The notes beneath the pieces were generated by a model, which was not told the origin of the DNA, ran no database searches, and worked only from the letters and a program-made list of their open reading frames with translations. 64,000 bases of DNA from Pseudomonas fluorescens NCIMB 11764 (GTDB taxonomy: Bacteria; Pseudomonadota; Gammaproteobacteria; Pseudomonadales; Pseudomonadaceae). Made by a program: the position numbers and the translations under genes. Shown here in pieces: positions 1 through 9,509 of this stretch (position 1 is its first letter; every line of letters begins with the position of its first letter). The stretch covers positions 6,096,001-6,160,000 of the forward strand of contig NZ_CP010945.1 in the NCBI RefSeq assembly GCF_000293885.2. Direction: 5' to 3'.

Positions 1-357
1 GGCCTCGCCGCTGCCGCCCATGATCGACTGCAATTCGCAGCGAATCAGCGCCAGCACCCGCTCGCGCACGTTGTCGGCTTCAGCGATCGCGGCATGCATC
101 AACGCGGTGTTGTAGCGAATGGTTTCCTCCATCACCGCCCGCAGGATCTCGTCCTTGCTTTTGAAGTGATGAAAAATACTCCCCGACTGAATGCCCACGG
201 CACCGGCCAGATCGCGCACCGTGGTGCGTTCAAAGCCTTTATTGCGGAACAGGTGAGCCGCCACTTGCAGCAGTTTGCCACGGGCGCTGTCCGGGTCGGT
301 CAACTGGCCGCTGTCGACCAGTTCGCGCATGACCCTCAGGGCTTTTTGCTCGTCCAC
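1..357 (-). CDS. atuR: TetR-family repressor AtuR, N-terminal part (runs off the left edge)
   Basis: The frame reads leftward from a GTG at 355-357 and is cut by the window edge, leaving about 119 residues. The N-terminus carries a TetR helix-turn-helix (TTVRDLAGAVGIQSGSIFHHF, about residues 42-62), including the typical G-x-x-x-G-S-x-F-x-H-F pattern. A Shine-Dalgarno-like AGGAGAG lies just ahead of the GTG. It is divergent from atuA, as AtuR is in P. aeruginosa, where it represses the atu operon by binding inverted repeats in the shared intergenic region. Such repeats are visible here at 430-490. The assignment rests on the neighbours plus the family; the ligand-binding half is not in view. 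Confidence 0.85.
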   Translation of the reverse strand, partial: MDEQKALRVMRELVDSGQLTDPDSARGKLLQVAAHLFRNKGFERTTVRDLAGAVGIQSGSIFHHFKSKDEILRAVMEETIRYNTALMHAAIAEADNVRERVLALIRCELQSIMGGSGEA

Positions 358-429
358 CCGTTCTCTCCTACAGTCGTATTCACCGCTAAAACAGCGGGGT
401 TGCGCGGGCAATTTAAGCTGACGCAGGCA

Positions 430-490
430 ACCAAGCAAGCGCTCGGCCCTAAGATATTTCAGTCGTTTACAAACCAAGCGCTTGCTTGGT
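430..490. promoter_or_regulatory. AtuR operator pair in the atuR-atuA intergenic region
   Basis: ACCAAGCAAGCGC at 430-442 is repeated as its exact reverse complement, GCGCTTGCTTGGT, at 478-490, with 35 bp between. Each copy also sits in an 18-bp quasi-palindrome of form ACCAAGC-N4-GCTTGGT; the right one (473-490) has perfect 7-bp arms, the left one (430-447) two mismatches. AtuR of P. aeruginosa is known to bind two 13-bp inverted repeats between atuR and atuA, so these are the expected operators. Site 2 ends 30 bp before the atuA start. Confidence 0.8.
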
Positions 491-520
491 AGTCTCGATT
501 CACGATTGTCGGAGGTGGCT

Positions 521-2323
521 ATGGAAAGGGCTGTGCCTGAAACGATACGCATCGGTTGCGCCAGCGCCTTCTGGGGCGACACCTCGACCGCCGCCGCGCA
601 ACTGGTGGAAGGCGGGCGCCTGGACTATCTGGTGTTCGATTATCTGGCCGAGATCACAATGTCGATCATGGCCGGTGCGCGGATGAAAGATCCACAGGCC
701 GGCTACGCCAGTGACTTCATCGAAGTCCTCAGCCCTCTGCTGGGGCCACTCGCCGAACAGAAAATCCGCGTCATCAGCAACGCCGGCGGCGTCAATCCAC
801 ACGCCTGCGCGGCTGCGTTGCAAGCGGCCTGCGACAAGGCTGGCGTGGCGCTGAAAATCGCGGTGCTGCTGGGGGATGACCTGCAACCGCAGTTCAAACA
901 GCTGAGCAGCCGCGGCCTCCATGAAATGTTCAGCGGCGCCCCCTTGCCACCGATGTGCGTTTCCACCAACGCCTACCTCGGCGCGCCGGGCATTGTCGAA
1001 GCCTTGCGTCTGGGCGCGGACATCGTGATCACCGGGCGTGTGGTCGACAGTGCCGTGGTCAGCGCGGCGCTGGTGCATGAATTCGGCTGGTCCTGGCACG
1101 ACTACGACAAACTCGCCCAAGCCGCCCTCGCCGGCCACATCATCGAATGCGGCGCCCAGTGCACCGGCGGCAACTTCACCGATTGGCGCGACGTGCCCGA
1201 TTACGAACACATCGGTTTCCCCATCGTCGAAGTCAGCGCCGACAGCCAGTTCATTGTCAGCAAACCCGAAGGCTCCGGCGGCCTGGTGACGCCCCTTACC
1301 GTCGGCGAGCAAATGCTCTATGAAATCGGCAACCCGCAGGCTTATCTCTTGCCCGATGTAGTCTGCGATTTCACCCAGGTCAAACTTCAGCAACAAGGCA
1401 AAAATGCGGTTCAGGTGCATGGTGCAAAGGGTTTGCCTCCAACGGACCAATACAAGGTCAGCGCGACGTATCCGGATGGTTTCCGCTGCACTGCCAGTTG
1501 CCTGATTGCCGGCATCGATGCAGTGGACAAGGCCCGGCGTGTCAGCGAAGCGATCATCAACAAGACCTCGGAAATCTTCAGCCAGCGCGGCTGGGCGCCC
1601 TACAGCGAAGTGAACATCGAGCTCCTGGGCAGCGAAGCGACCTACGGCCCCCATGGCCAGCGACAGGACAGCCGCGAAGTGGTGATCAAACTCGCCGTGC
1701 GTCACCCGAGCAAACAGGCGTTGATCGTGTTCTCCCGGGAAATTGCCCAGGCTGCCACCGGCATGGCGCCGGGGCTGACCGGGATTGTCGGCGGGCGGCC
1801 GACGGTGTATCCGCTGATCCGGCTGTTCTCGTTCCTCATCGACAAAAGCGCCTGCACGCTGGACATTGATCTCAACGGTCAGCGTCACCCGTGTGCCCTG
1901 CCCGCTCTCGACGTGCTCACCACCGCGGACCTGCCGGTGCCGTTCGAACCACCGAAGCCCACGGGTCGCGCCGATGCCAGCGTGGCGCTGATCAAGCTTG
2001 CGGTCGCACGTTCCGGCGACAAGGGCAATCACAGCAACATCGGCGTCATGGCCCGCGAGCCGGAATACCTGCCCTGGATTGCCGAAGCCTTGACCCCGGC
2101 CGTGATCGTCGACTGGATGAGCCACGTGCTCGACCCGGTTCACGGGCGTGTCGAGCGCTGGTACCTGCCCGCGACCCACAGCCTTAACTTTCTACTGGAG
2201 AACGCGTTGGGCGGGGGCGGCGTGGCCAGCCTGCGGATCGATCCCCAAGGCAAAGCCTTCGCCCAACAACTGCTGGACATCCAGATTCCGGTGCCTCAGC
2301 GCATCGCCGACCAGGTCAACTAG
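521..2323 (+). CDS. atuA: AtuA, acyclic terpene utilisation protein (DUF1446)
   Basis: The 600-residue product begins [20 protein letters not shown] and belongs to the AtuA/DUF1446 family. It is encoded first in the citronellol/geraniol operon. Its biochemical step is unsettled in the literature; a role in converting the 3-hydroxy-3-isohexenylglutaryl-CoA side of the pathway has been discussed. The ATG at 521 is chosen because GGAGG stands 5 bases upstream; an in-frame TTG at 482 would lie inside the AtuR operator. The N-terminal AtuA domain spans roughly residues 10-370. The C-terminal AtuA-like ferredoxin-fold domain covers about 480-590 and includes the [13 protein letters not shown] segment. 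It is followed after 12 bases by atuB. Confidence 0.9.
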   Translation: MERAVPETIRIGCASAFWGDTSTAAAQLVEGGRLDYLVFDYLAEITMSIMAGARMKDPQAGYASDFIEVLSPLLGPLAEQKIRVISNAGGVNPHACAAALQAACDKAGVALKIAVLLGDDLQPQFKQLSSRGLHEMFSGAPLPPMCVSTNAYLGAPGIVEALRLGADIVITGRVVDSAVVSAALVHEFGWSWHDYDKLAQAALAGHIIECGAQCTGGNFTDWRDVPDYEHIGFPIVEVSADSQFIVSKPEGSGGLVTPLTVGEQMLYEIGNPQAYLLPDVVCDFTQVKLQQQGKNAVQVHGAKGLPPTDQYKVSATYPDGFRCTASCLIAGIDAVDKARRVSEAIINKTSEIFSQRGWAPYSEVNIELLGSEATYGPHGQRQDSREVVIKLAVRHPSKQALIVFSREIAQAATGMAPGLTGIVGGRPTVYPLIRLFSFLIDKSACTLDIDLNGQRHPCALPALDVLTTADLPVPFEPPKPTGRADASVALIKLAVARSGDKGNHSNIGVMAREPEYLPWIAEALTPAVIVDWMSHVLDPVHGRVERWYLPATHSLNFLLENALGGGGVASLRIDPQGKAFAQQLLDIQIPVPQRIADQVN

Positions 2324-2335
2324 AGGACTGCCGCC

Positions 2336-3205
2336 GTGGCCTACGATTCGATTTTCAAAGCCGATCTGTTTGCCGGCCAAAACATCATCGTCACCGGTGG
2401 CGGCAGCGGCATCGGCCGCTGCACCGCTCATGAACTGGCGGCGCTCGGTGCCCATGTGCTGTTGATCGGGCGCAATGCCGACAAACTGAAATCCGTGACC
2501 GCCGAAATTATCGAGGATGGCGGCAAGGCTGACTGGCAGACCTGCGATATTCGCGAGGAAGAAGCGGTCAAGCATCTGGTCAGCGAACTGATCCGCAAGC
2601 ACGGGCCGATCCACGGACTGGTCAACAATGCCGGAGGCCAGTTCCCTTCGCCGCTGGCCTCGATCAATCAGAAGGGCTTCGAAACCGTGATGCGCACTAA
2701 CCTGGTGGGCGGTTTCCTGATGGCCCGGGAAGTGTTCAATCAATCCATGAGCAAACACGGCGGCGCCATCGTCAACATGCTCGCCGACATGTGGGGCGGC
2801 ATGCCCGGCATGGGCCACTCGGGCGCGGCGCGCTCGGGCATGGACAACCTGACCAAGACCGCTGCGTTCGAATGGGGTTACGCCGGGGTCCGGGTCAACG
2901 CGGTGGCGCCGGGCTGGATCGCCTCCAGCGGCATGGACACTTACGAAGGCGCGTTCAAAGCGGTGATTCCGACCTTGCGCGAACACGTGCCGCTGAAACG
3001 CATCGGCACCGAATCGGAAGTCAGTGCGGCGATCGTATTCCTGCTCAGCCCGGCCGCGGCGTTCGTCAGTGGCAGCACCTTGCGTATCGACGGCGCCGCG
3101 AGCCTGGGCGGCCGGGCGTGGCCGATTCACAAGGCGACCAACAGCAAGTCGTACAACGGTTTCCACCGCGCGTACTTACCAGAAGTGCTCAAGAACAAGG
3201 AATAA
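2336..3205 (+). CDS. atuB: AtuB, short-chain dehydrogenase/reductase
   Basis: This 289-residue SDR starts with GTG; GAGGA spans the end of atuA just upstream. The cofactor motif TGGGSGIG (about residues 20-27) and the NNAGG segment (about 97-101) are classical. The active-site Tyr-x-x-x-Lys is not obvious: the corresponding stretch reads HSGAARSGMDNLTK, so Tyr is replaced, as in 2,4-dienoyl-CoA reductase-like SDRs. Known family context: a citronellol/citronellal or CoA-ester dehydrogenase of the atu pathway. It sits 3 bases ahead of atuC, so the operon is translationally tight. The precise substrate is inferred from position only. Confidence 0.85.
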   Translation: MAYDSIFKADLFAGQNIIVTGGGSGIGRCTAHELAALGAHVLLIGRNADKLKSVTAEIIEDGGKADWQTCDIREEEAVKHLVSELIRKHGPIHGLVNNAGGQFPSPLASINQKGFETVMRTNLVGGFLMAREVFNQSMSKHGGAIVNMLADMWGGMPGMGHSGAARSGMDNLTKTAAFEWGYAGVRVNAVAPGWIASSGMDTYEGAFKAVIPTLREHVPLKRIGTESEVSAAIVFLLSPAAAFVSGSTLRIDGAASLGGRAWPIHKATNSKSYNGFHRAYLPEVLKNKE

Positions 3206-3208
3206 GTC

Positions 3209-4825
3209 ATGCCGGTGATTCAGTCGCAAATCGACCCGAACAGCGAACAGTTCGCCCGGAACCGTGCCGCGATGCTGGCAGGTATCGAGCAGGTCCGTCA
3301 GCTCGAACAAAACCTGCTGAACAAAGCAGCCGAAGCCAAACCGAAGTTCGACAAGCGCGGGCAATTGCTGCCCCGTGAGCGCCTCAACCTGTTGCTCGAC
3401 CCCGGTGCGCCGTTCCTCGAACTGGCAAGCCTGGCCGGTTACAAGTTGCATGACGACAAGGACGGCAGCTCGGCGGGCGGCGGCTTGATCGCCGGGATCG
3501 GCTACGTGTCGGGTGTTCGTGTTTTGGTCGTGGCGAACAACAGCGCGATCAAGGGCGGAACCATCTCCCCCAGCGGTTTGAAAAAATCCCTGCGCCTGCA
3601 ACAGATCGCCATGGAAAACAAATTGCCGGTGATCACCCTCGCCGAAAGCGGCGGCGCCAACCTTAATTACGCTGCGGAGATTTTCGTCGAAGGCGCGCGC
3701 AGCTTTGCCAACCAGGCGCGGATGTCGGCCATGGGGTTGCCGCAGATCACGGTGGTCCATGGCTCCGCCACGGCAGGCGGCGCATATCAGCCGGGGCTGT
3801 CGGATTACGTGGTGGTGGTGCGCGGCAAAGCCAAGCTGTTTCTCGCCGGACCGCCCCTGCTCAAGGCGGCCACCGGCGAAGTCGCCACCGATGAAGAGCT
3901 GGGCGGCGCCGAGATGCACGCGCAAACCGCCGGCACCGCTGAATACCTGGCCGAGAACGATGCCGATGGCGTACGTCAGGTCCGGGAGATTGTCAGCCTG
4001 CTGTCGTGGAACGATCAATTGCAATGGGTCCCCGAACGTCACTACCAGCAACCGCTCTACCCCATCGACGAACTGCTCGGGCTGATCCCCGACGACCCGA
4101 AAAAACCCTATGACGTGCGCGAAATCGTCGCGCGAATCGCCGACGGTTCGAACTTCCTCGAGTTCAAGGGTGAGTTCGATCAACAGACCGTCTGCGGTCA
4201 TCTGCAGATTCAGGGTCGCGCCTGCGGCTTCATCGGCAACAACGGCCCGATCACGCCCAAAGGCGCGAGCAAGGCTGCGCAGTTCATTCAGCTGTGCGAT
4301 CAGAGCCGCACGCCGCTACTGTTCTTCCACAACACCACCGGGTTCATGGTCGGCACCGAGTCCGAGCAACAAGGCGTGATCAAGCACGGCGCCAAAATGA
4401 TCCAGGCAGTGGCCAACGCCCGGGTGTCAAAACTGACGATCGTTGTCGGTGGCTCCTATGGCGCTGGCAACTATGCAATGTGCGGCCGCGGCCTCGACCC
4501 GCGCTTCATCTTCGCCTGGCCCAACAGCCGCACGGCGGTGATGGGCGGTGCTCAGGCCGGCAAGGTCCTGCGGATCGTCACCGAGGCCAAACAGCTCAAG
4601 GACGGTCTGGTGCCTGACCCGAAGATGCTCGACATGCTGGAGCAGGTCACCGCGCAGAAACTCGACAGCCAGTCCACCGCGCTGTACGGCAGTGCCAACC
4701 TGTGGGACGACGGGCTGATTGATCCCCGGGATACCCGCACGTTGCTCGGCTATTTGCTGGACATCTGCCATGAGGCCGACCTGCGGCCGCTGCAAACCAA
4801 CAGTTTTGGCGTCGCCCGGTTCTGA
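3209..4825 (+). CDS. atuC: Geranyl-CoA carboxylase beta subunit (carboxyltransferase)
   Basis: The 538-residue protein is the carboxyltransferase half of geranyl-CoA carboxylase. It transfers CO2 from carboxybiotin on AtuF to the gamma position of cis-geranyl-CoA, giving isohexenylglutaconyl-CoA. It has the two crotonase-like carboxyltransferase domains (about residues 40-290 and 295-530) with the oxyanion segments SGGANLNYAAE and GGSYGAGNYAMCGR. Length and gene order match AtuC rather than the methylcrotonyl-CoA carboxylase LiuB, which would sit with the liu genes. Those are absent here. Confidence 0.92.
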   Translation: MPVIQSQIDPNSEQFARNRAAMLAGIEQVRQLEQNLLNKAAEAKPKFDKRGQLLPRERLNLLLDPGAPFLELASLAGYKLHDDKDGSSAGGGLIAGIGYVSGVRVLVVANNSAIKGGTISPSGLKKSLRLQQIAMENKLPVITLAESGGANLNYAAEIFVEGARSFANQARMSAMGLPQITVVHGSATAGGAYQPGLSDYVVVVRGKAKLFLAGPPLLKAATGEVATDEELGGAEMHAQTAGTAEYLAENDADGVRQVREIVSLLSWNDQLQWVPERHYQQPLYPIDELLGLIPDDPKKPYDVREIVARIADGSNFLEFKGEFDQQTVCGHLQIQGRACGFIGNNGPITPKGASKAAQFIQLCDQSRTPLLFFHNTTGFMVGTESEQQGVIKHGAKMIQAVANARVSKLTIVVGGSYGAGNYAMCGRGLDPRFIFAWPNSRTAVMGGAQAGKVLRIVTEAKQLKDGLVPDPKMLDMLEQVTAQKLDSQSTALYGSANLWDDGLIDPRDTRTLLGYLLDICHEADLRPLQTNSFGVARF

Positions 4826-4849
4826 ACCGGCCAGAGGAGAACAATAAAA

Positions 4850-6007
4850 ATGATCTTCACCCAGGAACACGAAGCACTGCGCCGCACCGTTCGCCAATTC
4901 GTCGAGCACGAAATCAACCCGCACGTCGATGAGTGGGAAAAAGCCGGGCGTTTTCCGATCCACGACATTTTTCGCAAGGCGGGTGAGCTCGGCCTGCTGG
5001 GGATTTCCAAACCGGAAAAATTCGGCGGCATGGGGCTCGACTACAGCTATTCGATCGTCGCCGCCGAAGAGTTCGGCACCATCCATTGCGGCGGGATCCC
5101 GATGTCCATCGGCGTTCAGACCGACATGTGCACGCCGGCGCTGGCACGCTTCGGCTCCGATGAACTGCGTGAAGAGTTCCTGCGGCCGGCGATTACCGGC
5201 GAACAGGTCGGTTGCATTGGCGTGTCGGAAGTCGGTGCCGGCTCCGACGTGGCCGGCTTGAAAACCACCGCTCGCAAAGACAGTGACGACTACGTGATCA
5301 ACGGCAGCAAGATGTGGATCACCAACTCGCCGAGCGCCGATTTCATTTGCCTGCTGGCCAACACCTCGGACGACAAGCCGCACATCAACAAATCGCTGAT
5401 CATGGTGCCGATGAACACCCCAGGCATCAGCCTCAGTTCGCACCTGGACAAGCTCGGCATGCGCAGCTCGGAAACCGCCCAGGTGTTTTTCGACAACGTG
5501 CGCGTACCGCAACGCAACCGCATCGGGCATGAAGGTGCGGGATTCATGATGCAGATGCTGCAATTCCAGGAGGAACGTCTGTTCGGCGCCGCGAACATGA
5601 TCAAGGGCCTGGAATACTGCATCGACAGCACCATCGAGTACTGCAAGGAACGCAAAACCTTCGGCAATGCGTTGATCGACAATCAGGTCATCCACTTCCG
5701 CCTCGCCGAGCTGCAAACCGAAGTCGAATGCCTGCGCGCGCTGGTCTATCAGGCCACCGAGCAATACATCAAAGGTCAGGACGTCACACGCCTGGCGTCG
5801 ATGGCCAAACTCAAGGCCGGGCGACTGGGCCGCGAAGTCAGCGACAGTTGCCTGCAATACTGGGGCGGCATGGGCTTCATGTGGGACAACCCGGTGGCCC
5901 GCGCCTACCGCGACGTGCGGCTGGTATCGATTGGCGGCGGCGCCGACGAAATCATGCTGGGGATCATCTGCAAACTCATGGGCATCCTGCCGGGGAAAAA
6001 GAAATGA
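4850..6007 (+). CDS. atuD: Citronellyl-CoA dehydrogenase AtuD
   Basis: This 385-residue flavoprotein belongs to the acyl-CoA dehydrogenase family and would desaturate citronellyl-CoA to geranyl-CoA, the substrate of AtuC/AtuF. The N-terminal helical domain, the middle beta domain (VGCIGVSEVGAGSDVAGLKT, around 120-140) and the C-terminal four-helix domain (QYWGGMGFMWDNPVARAYRD, near 340-360) are all present. GAGGAG lies 14 to 9 bases before the ATG. Its TGA overlaps the ATG of atuE (ATGA at 6004-6007). Confidence 0.9.
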   Translation: MIFTQEHEALRRTVRQFVEHEINPHVDEWEKAGRFPIHDIFRKAGELGLLGISKPEKFGGMGLDYSYSIVAAEEFGTIHCGGIPMSIGVQTDMCTPALARFGSDELREEFLRPAITGEQVGCIGVSEVGAGSDVAGLKTTARKDSDDYVINGSKMWITNSPSADFICLLANTSDDKPHINKSLIMVPMNTPGISLSSHLDKLGMRSSETAQVFFDNVRVPQRNRIGHEGAGFMMQMLQFQEERLFGAANMIKGLEYCIDSTIEYCKERKTFGNALIDNQVIHFRLAELQTEVECLRALVYQATEQYIKGQDVTRLASMAKLKAGRLGREVSDSCLQYWGGMGFMWDNPVARAYRDVRLVSIGGGADEIMLGIICKLMGILPGKKK

Positions 6008-6801
6008 GCACCCTGCCGGTTTGCCAGACGTTATTGCTCGAATTGCATAACGGTGTGCTGCACATCACCCTCAACCGCCCGGAAAGCCGCAATGCCATGA
6101 GCTTGCTGATGGTCACCGAGTTACGTTCGGTGCTGTCGGCAGTGCGCGATGATCGCGAGATTCGGGCCCTGGTGATCGGCGGTGCCGGCGGGCACTTCTG
6201 CGCCGGTGGCGACATCAAGGACATGGCCAATGCCCGTGCTCAGGGACCATCGGCGTACCGCGATTTGAACCGGGCGTTTGGCGCGCTGCTGCAGGAAGTG
6301 CAACACGCGCCACAAGTGGTGATCACGGTGCTGCAAGGCGCGGTGCTCGGCGGTGGTCTGGGGCTGGCATGCGTCAGCGATGTCGCCCTGGCGGATCATC
6401 AGGCGCAATTCGGTTTGCCGGAAACCAGCCTCGGCTTGCTGCCCGCGCAGATTGCACCGTTCGTGGTGCAGCGTATCGGTTTGACCCAGGCTCGACGGTT
6501 GGCACTGACTGCAGCGCGATTTGATGGGACCCACGCCCGCCGCATGGGGCTGGTGCATTTTGTCGAGCATGACGCGCAAGCGCTGGCCGAGCGTCTCGAT
6601 GAAGTCCTGGCCCATGTGCTGTGCTGCGCGCCGGGGGCGAATGCAACGACCAAAAAGCTGTTGCTGGCGAGTGCCGGACAGCCTTCGGATGCGCTGCTGG
6701 ATGAAGCGGCTGATTGGTTCAGCGAAGCGGTGACCGGGGCTGAAGGGGTCGAAGGGACCATGGCTTTCGTGCAGAAGCGTAAACCGGGGTGGGCCCTTTA
6801 A
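6004..6801 (+). CDS. atuE: Isohexenylglutaconyl-CoA hydratase AtuE
   Basis: This 265-residue crotonase-family enzyme is expected to hydrate isohexenylglutaconyl-CoA to 3-hydroxy-3-isohexenylglutaryl-CoA. The first oxyanion-hole block GAGGHFCAGGDIKDM (about 58-72) and the second block GAVLGGGLGLACVSD (about 113-127) are intact, and FGLPETSLGL follows. The start at 6004 is chosen because it begins the crotonase homology and overlaps the atuD stop by four bases, indicating translational coupling. A longer in-frame frame reaching back to 5728 overlaps atuD and is not coding. Confidence 0.9.
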   Translation: MSTLPVCQTLLLELHNGVLHITLNRPESRNAMSLLMVTELRSVLSAVRDDREIRALVIGGAGGHFCAGGDIKDMANARAQGPSAYRDLNRAFGALLQEVQHAPQVVITVLQGAVLGGGLGLACVSDVALADHQAQFGLPETSLGLLPAQIAPFVVQRIGLTQARRLALTAARFDGTHARRMGLVHFVEHDAQALAERLDEVLAHVLCCAPGANATTKKLLLASAGQPSDALLDEAADWFSEAVTGAEGVEGTMAFVQKRKPGWAL

Positions 6802-6805
6802 AAGC

Positions 6806-6825
6806 ATCGCGGGCAAGCTCGCGAT
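6806..6825. repeat. REP-like palindrome between atuE and atuF
   Basis: ATCGCG and CGCGAT arms flank GGCAAGCT, giving a 20-bp imperfect palindrome with the GCGGGCAAGCTCGC core seen in extragenic REP elements of fluorescent pseudomonads. Only one copy is visible, inside the 63-bp gap that breaks the otherwise tight operon. Confidence 0.55.
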
Positions 6826-6864
6826 AAGGCCATCACATTCACCGCAAAAACAAGAGAACATCCC

Positions 6865-8826
6865 ATGCCCGGACTCAGCAAAATCCTGATCGCCAACCGC
6901 GGTGAGATCGCCTGTCGCATCCAGCGCACCGCCCAGGCCCTGGGCTACCGCACCGTCGCCGTATTCAGCGACGCAGATGCAGACGCGCTGCACGTACAGA
7001 TCGCCGACGAAGCCATTAACATCGGCGCGGCCCCGGTGCAGCAATCCTATCTGAACATCCCGGCCATTCTCGATGCCGCCCGCCGCACCGGCGCCGACGC
7101 GATCCACCCCGGCTACGGTTTCCTCTCGGAAAACGCCGGGTTCGCCCGCGCCTGCCGAGACGCAGGCATGACCTTCATCGGCCCCAGCCCCGAAGCCATC
7201 GAACTGATGGGTAGCAAGCGCCTGTCGAAACTCGCCATGCTCGACGCCGGTGTGCCGTGTATCAAAGGCTATCAGGGCGCCGAGCAGGATGATGCGACGC
7301 TGAGCCGCGAAGCCGAACGCATCGGTTTTCCGTTGATGATCAAGGCCAGTGCAGGGGGTGGCGGGCGGGGCATGCGCCTGGTGCACGAGGCCGGCGAGTT
7401 GCTGGCGCAGATCCGCACCGCGCGCTCCGAAGCGCTGCATGGGTTTGGCAGCGACGAGCTGATTCTCGAACAAGCGTTGATCGACCCGCGTCACGTCGAG
7501 GTTCAACTGTTCGGCGACCAGCAAGGCAACCTGATCTACCTCGGCGAGCGCGACTGTTCGATCCAGCGTCGCCACCAGAAAGTCATCGAGGAAGCGCCCT
7601 GCCCGGTCATGACCGCCGAGCTGCGTCAGGCCATGGGCGAAGCAGCGCTCAAGGCCGGGCGCGCGGTGAATTACGTCGGCGCTGGCACCGTGGAGTTTTT
7701 GCTGGATGCGCGCGGACAGTTTTATTTTCTGGAAATGAATACCCGGTTGCAGGTGGAACACCCGGTAACGGAACTGATCACTGGCCTGGATCTGGTGGCC
7801 TGGCAACTGCACGTCGCCGAAGGGCTGCCGTTACCGTTGCGCCAGGAGCAGGTGCAACTCAGCGGCCATGCCATCGAAGTGCGCTTGTACGCCGAAGACC
7901 CGACCCAGACGTTTCTGCCGCAAACCGGGCGGATCGCCGCCTGGGAACCGGCATCGCAGGGCGGCGTACGGATCGATCATGGTCTGATCGAGGGTCAGCA
8001 GGTCAGCCCGTTCTACGACCCGCTGCTGGGCAAAATCATCGCCCACGGCGCTACTCGCGAGGAAGCCCGGCGCAAGTTGCTGCGGGCAGTGCAGGACAGC
8101 GTGCTGCTCGGTCTTGCCAGTAATCAGCGCCTGCTTGCCAGCCTGTTGGAACATTCGCAATTCATCAGTGGCGAGTTCAGCACCGGGTTCATCCCGACGT
8201 ATTTTTCCGATCATCCCTGCCTGCATCCTTATGTGCCCGGCGCCGAAGAACTGGCGATTGCCGCTGCGCTGTTCTATCAGGCTTCAGCCCAGGCTCATCC
8301 CGCCGTGCTGGCCGGTTGGCGCAATAACGCCAGTGTGCCGCTGCACTATCGCATCGGTCTGGAGGATCAGGATTGGCCGGTGCAATTGAACGCGGTACCG
8401 GGCGAACCCTATCGGATTCAAGCCGCCGGACAGGCCTTCGAACTGAGTGTCATCCAGTGCGACGGGCGCTGGGCCAGCCTGGAACTCGATGGCATCCGCC
8501 GGCGTCATGCCTACCGTCTCGACGCCGGGCAACTCTGGCTTTTCACCCGTCCCGGGAGTCTGCGGCTGATGGATTGCACACAGGCGCTGGTCAGTAGCGA
8601 GGCCAGCGCCAGCTCCGGCACGCTCAAGGCTCCGATGGACGGCGCCATCGTCGATGTGCTGGTCACTGAAGGCAGCATGGTCAGCAAAGGCCAGCTGCTG
8701 GTGGTGCTGGAAGCCATGAAAATGGAGCACCCGTTGAAATCAGGCATCGACGGCGTGCTCAAGCGGCTGCAGGTCAGGGTCGGCGACCAGGTGAAAAATC
8801 GTCAGATTTTGTTGGAGGTCGAATAA
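6865..8826 (+). CDS. atuF: Geranyl-CoA carboxylase alpha subunit (biotin carboxylase + biotin carrier)
   Basis: The 653-residue protein joins a biotin carboxylase (about residues 4-450, with IANRGEIACRI and the glycine-rich ATP-grasp loop SAGGGGRGMR), a linker domain, and a C-terminal biotinyl domain. The biotin motif EAMKMEH places the biotinylated lysine at K619. It carboxylates its own biotin with ATP and bicarbonate and supplies AtuC. AGAGAACA precedes the ATG. It is the last gene of the terpene operon in view; the following gene is unrelated, so atuG and atuH are missing from this locus. Confidence 0.93.
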   Translation: MPGLSKILIANRGEIACRIQRTAQALGYRTVAVFSDADADALHVQIADEAINIGAAPVQQSYLNIPAILDAARRTGADAIHPGYGFLSENAGFARACRDAGMTFIGPSPEAIELMGSKRLSKLAMLDAGVPCIKGYQGAEQDDATLSREAERIGFPLMIKASAGGGGRGMRLVHEAGELLAQIRTARSEALHGFGSDELILEQALIDPRHVEVQLFGDQQGNLIYLGERDCSIQRRHQKVIEEAPCPVMTAELRQAMGEAALKAGRAVNYVGAGTVEFLLDARGQFYFLEMNTRLQVEHPVTELITGLDLVAWQLHVAEGLPLPLRQEQVQLSGHAIEVRLYAEDPTQTFLPQTGRIAAWEPASQGGVRIDHGLIEGQQVSPFYDPLLGKIIAHGATREEARRKLLRAVQDSVLLGLASNQRLLASLLEHSQFISGEFSTGFIPTYFSDHPCLHPYVPGAEELAIAAALFYQASAQAHPAVLAGWRNNASVPLHYRIGLEDQDWPVQLNAVPGEPYRIQAAGQAFELSVIQCDGRWASLELDGIRRRHAYRLDAGQLWLFTRPGSLRLMDCTQALVSSEASASSGTLKAPMDGAIVDVLVTEGSMVSKGQLLVVLEAMKMEHPLKSGIDGVLKRLQVRVGDQVKNRQILLEVE

Positions 8827-8897
8827 CCCGCTAGGCGGATCCGCCGGGTTTGGCTACGCTCAAATCCTATCAGGATGCGGATACCAGGAACCCTGCA

Positions 8898-9440
8898 ATG
8901 CCTCACTGGCTGGTCATTGATCTGGAAGCCACCACCGATGAAGGGGGTTGGCCGGTTACGGAAATGGAAATCATCGAAATCGGTGCCACGCTGGTGGACC
9001 GCCAGGGTCGGGAGCTGGATCATTTCCAGCGTTTCGTGCGCCCGTTGCGCCGGCCCCTGCTCACGCCGTTTTGCCGCGAGCTGACCCGCATCACCCAGGC
9101 CAGTATCGACAGCGCACAACCGCTGACCGAGGTCTGGCCAGCCTTCGAGCGCTGGCTCGGCCAACATCATTCGCGCCTGGAAGGCTGGGCGAGTTGGGGC
9201 GATTACGATCGCAAGCAACTGCTGCAGGAATGGCAGACGCTGCAACTCGACAGCGAACTCAGCCGAGTACCGCACATGAACCTCAAACAGCGCTTTGCCA
9301 AGGCCCGACGCCTGGATCGTCCATTGGGGCTCAACGGTGCGCTGCAACTGGCGGGCATGCAGTTCACCGGCCAGCAGCACCGGGCGCTGGAGGATGCGCG
9401 CAATACAGCGCGTCTGTTACCGCTGATTCTGCCCCTCTAG
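8898..9440 (+). CDS. DEDDh 3'-5' exonuclease family protein
   Basis: This 180-residue protein has the exonuclease RNase T/DNA polymerase III epsilon fold. Exo I is IDLEATTDEG (D8, E10), Exo II lies around WASWGDYDRKQL, and Exo III near H-x4-D in HRALEDARNTARL. The insertion GGWPVTEMEIIEIG resembles ERI1/KapD-type nucleases rather than proofreading subunits. The ATG at 8898 is preferred because AGGAA precedes it; an in-frame TTG at 8850 adds a non-homologous leader. Substrate (DNA or RNA) cannot be told from the sequence. Confidence 0.8.
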   Translation: MPHWLVIDLEATTDEGGWPVTEMEIIEIGATLVDRQGRELDHFQRFVRPLRRPLLTPFCRELTRITQASIDSAQPLTEVWPAFERWLGQHHSRLEGWASWGDYDRKQLLQEWQTLQLDSELSRVPHMNLKQRFAKARRLDRPLGLNGALQLAGMQFTGQQHRALEDARNTARLLPLILPL

Positions 9441-9509
9441 AGAGGTGACGCCGCCAAAGGCCTTGTGCATACTGGCCGGCCCTTTTTAGCCCTTTTCGAG
9501 GAATCGCCC

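Noticed and set aside
500..2179. A 559-codon open frame on the minus strand opposite atuA
   Set aside because: It lies wholly within atuA, which has full family similarity and a good ribosome binding site. Long antisense frames are common in high-GC Pseudomonas genes, and the translation shows no domain.
6121..7812. A 563-codon minus-strand frame opposite atuE and atuF
   Set aside because: It is antisense to two clear enzymes and its product is low-complexity and without motifs.
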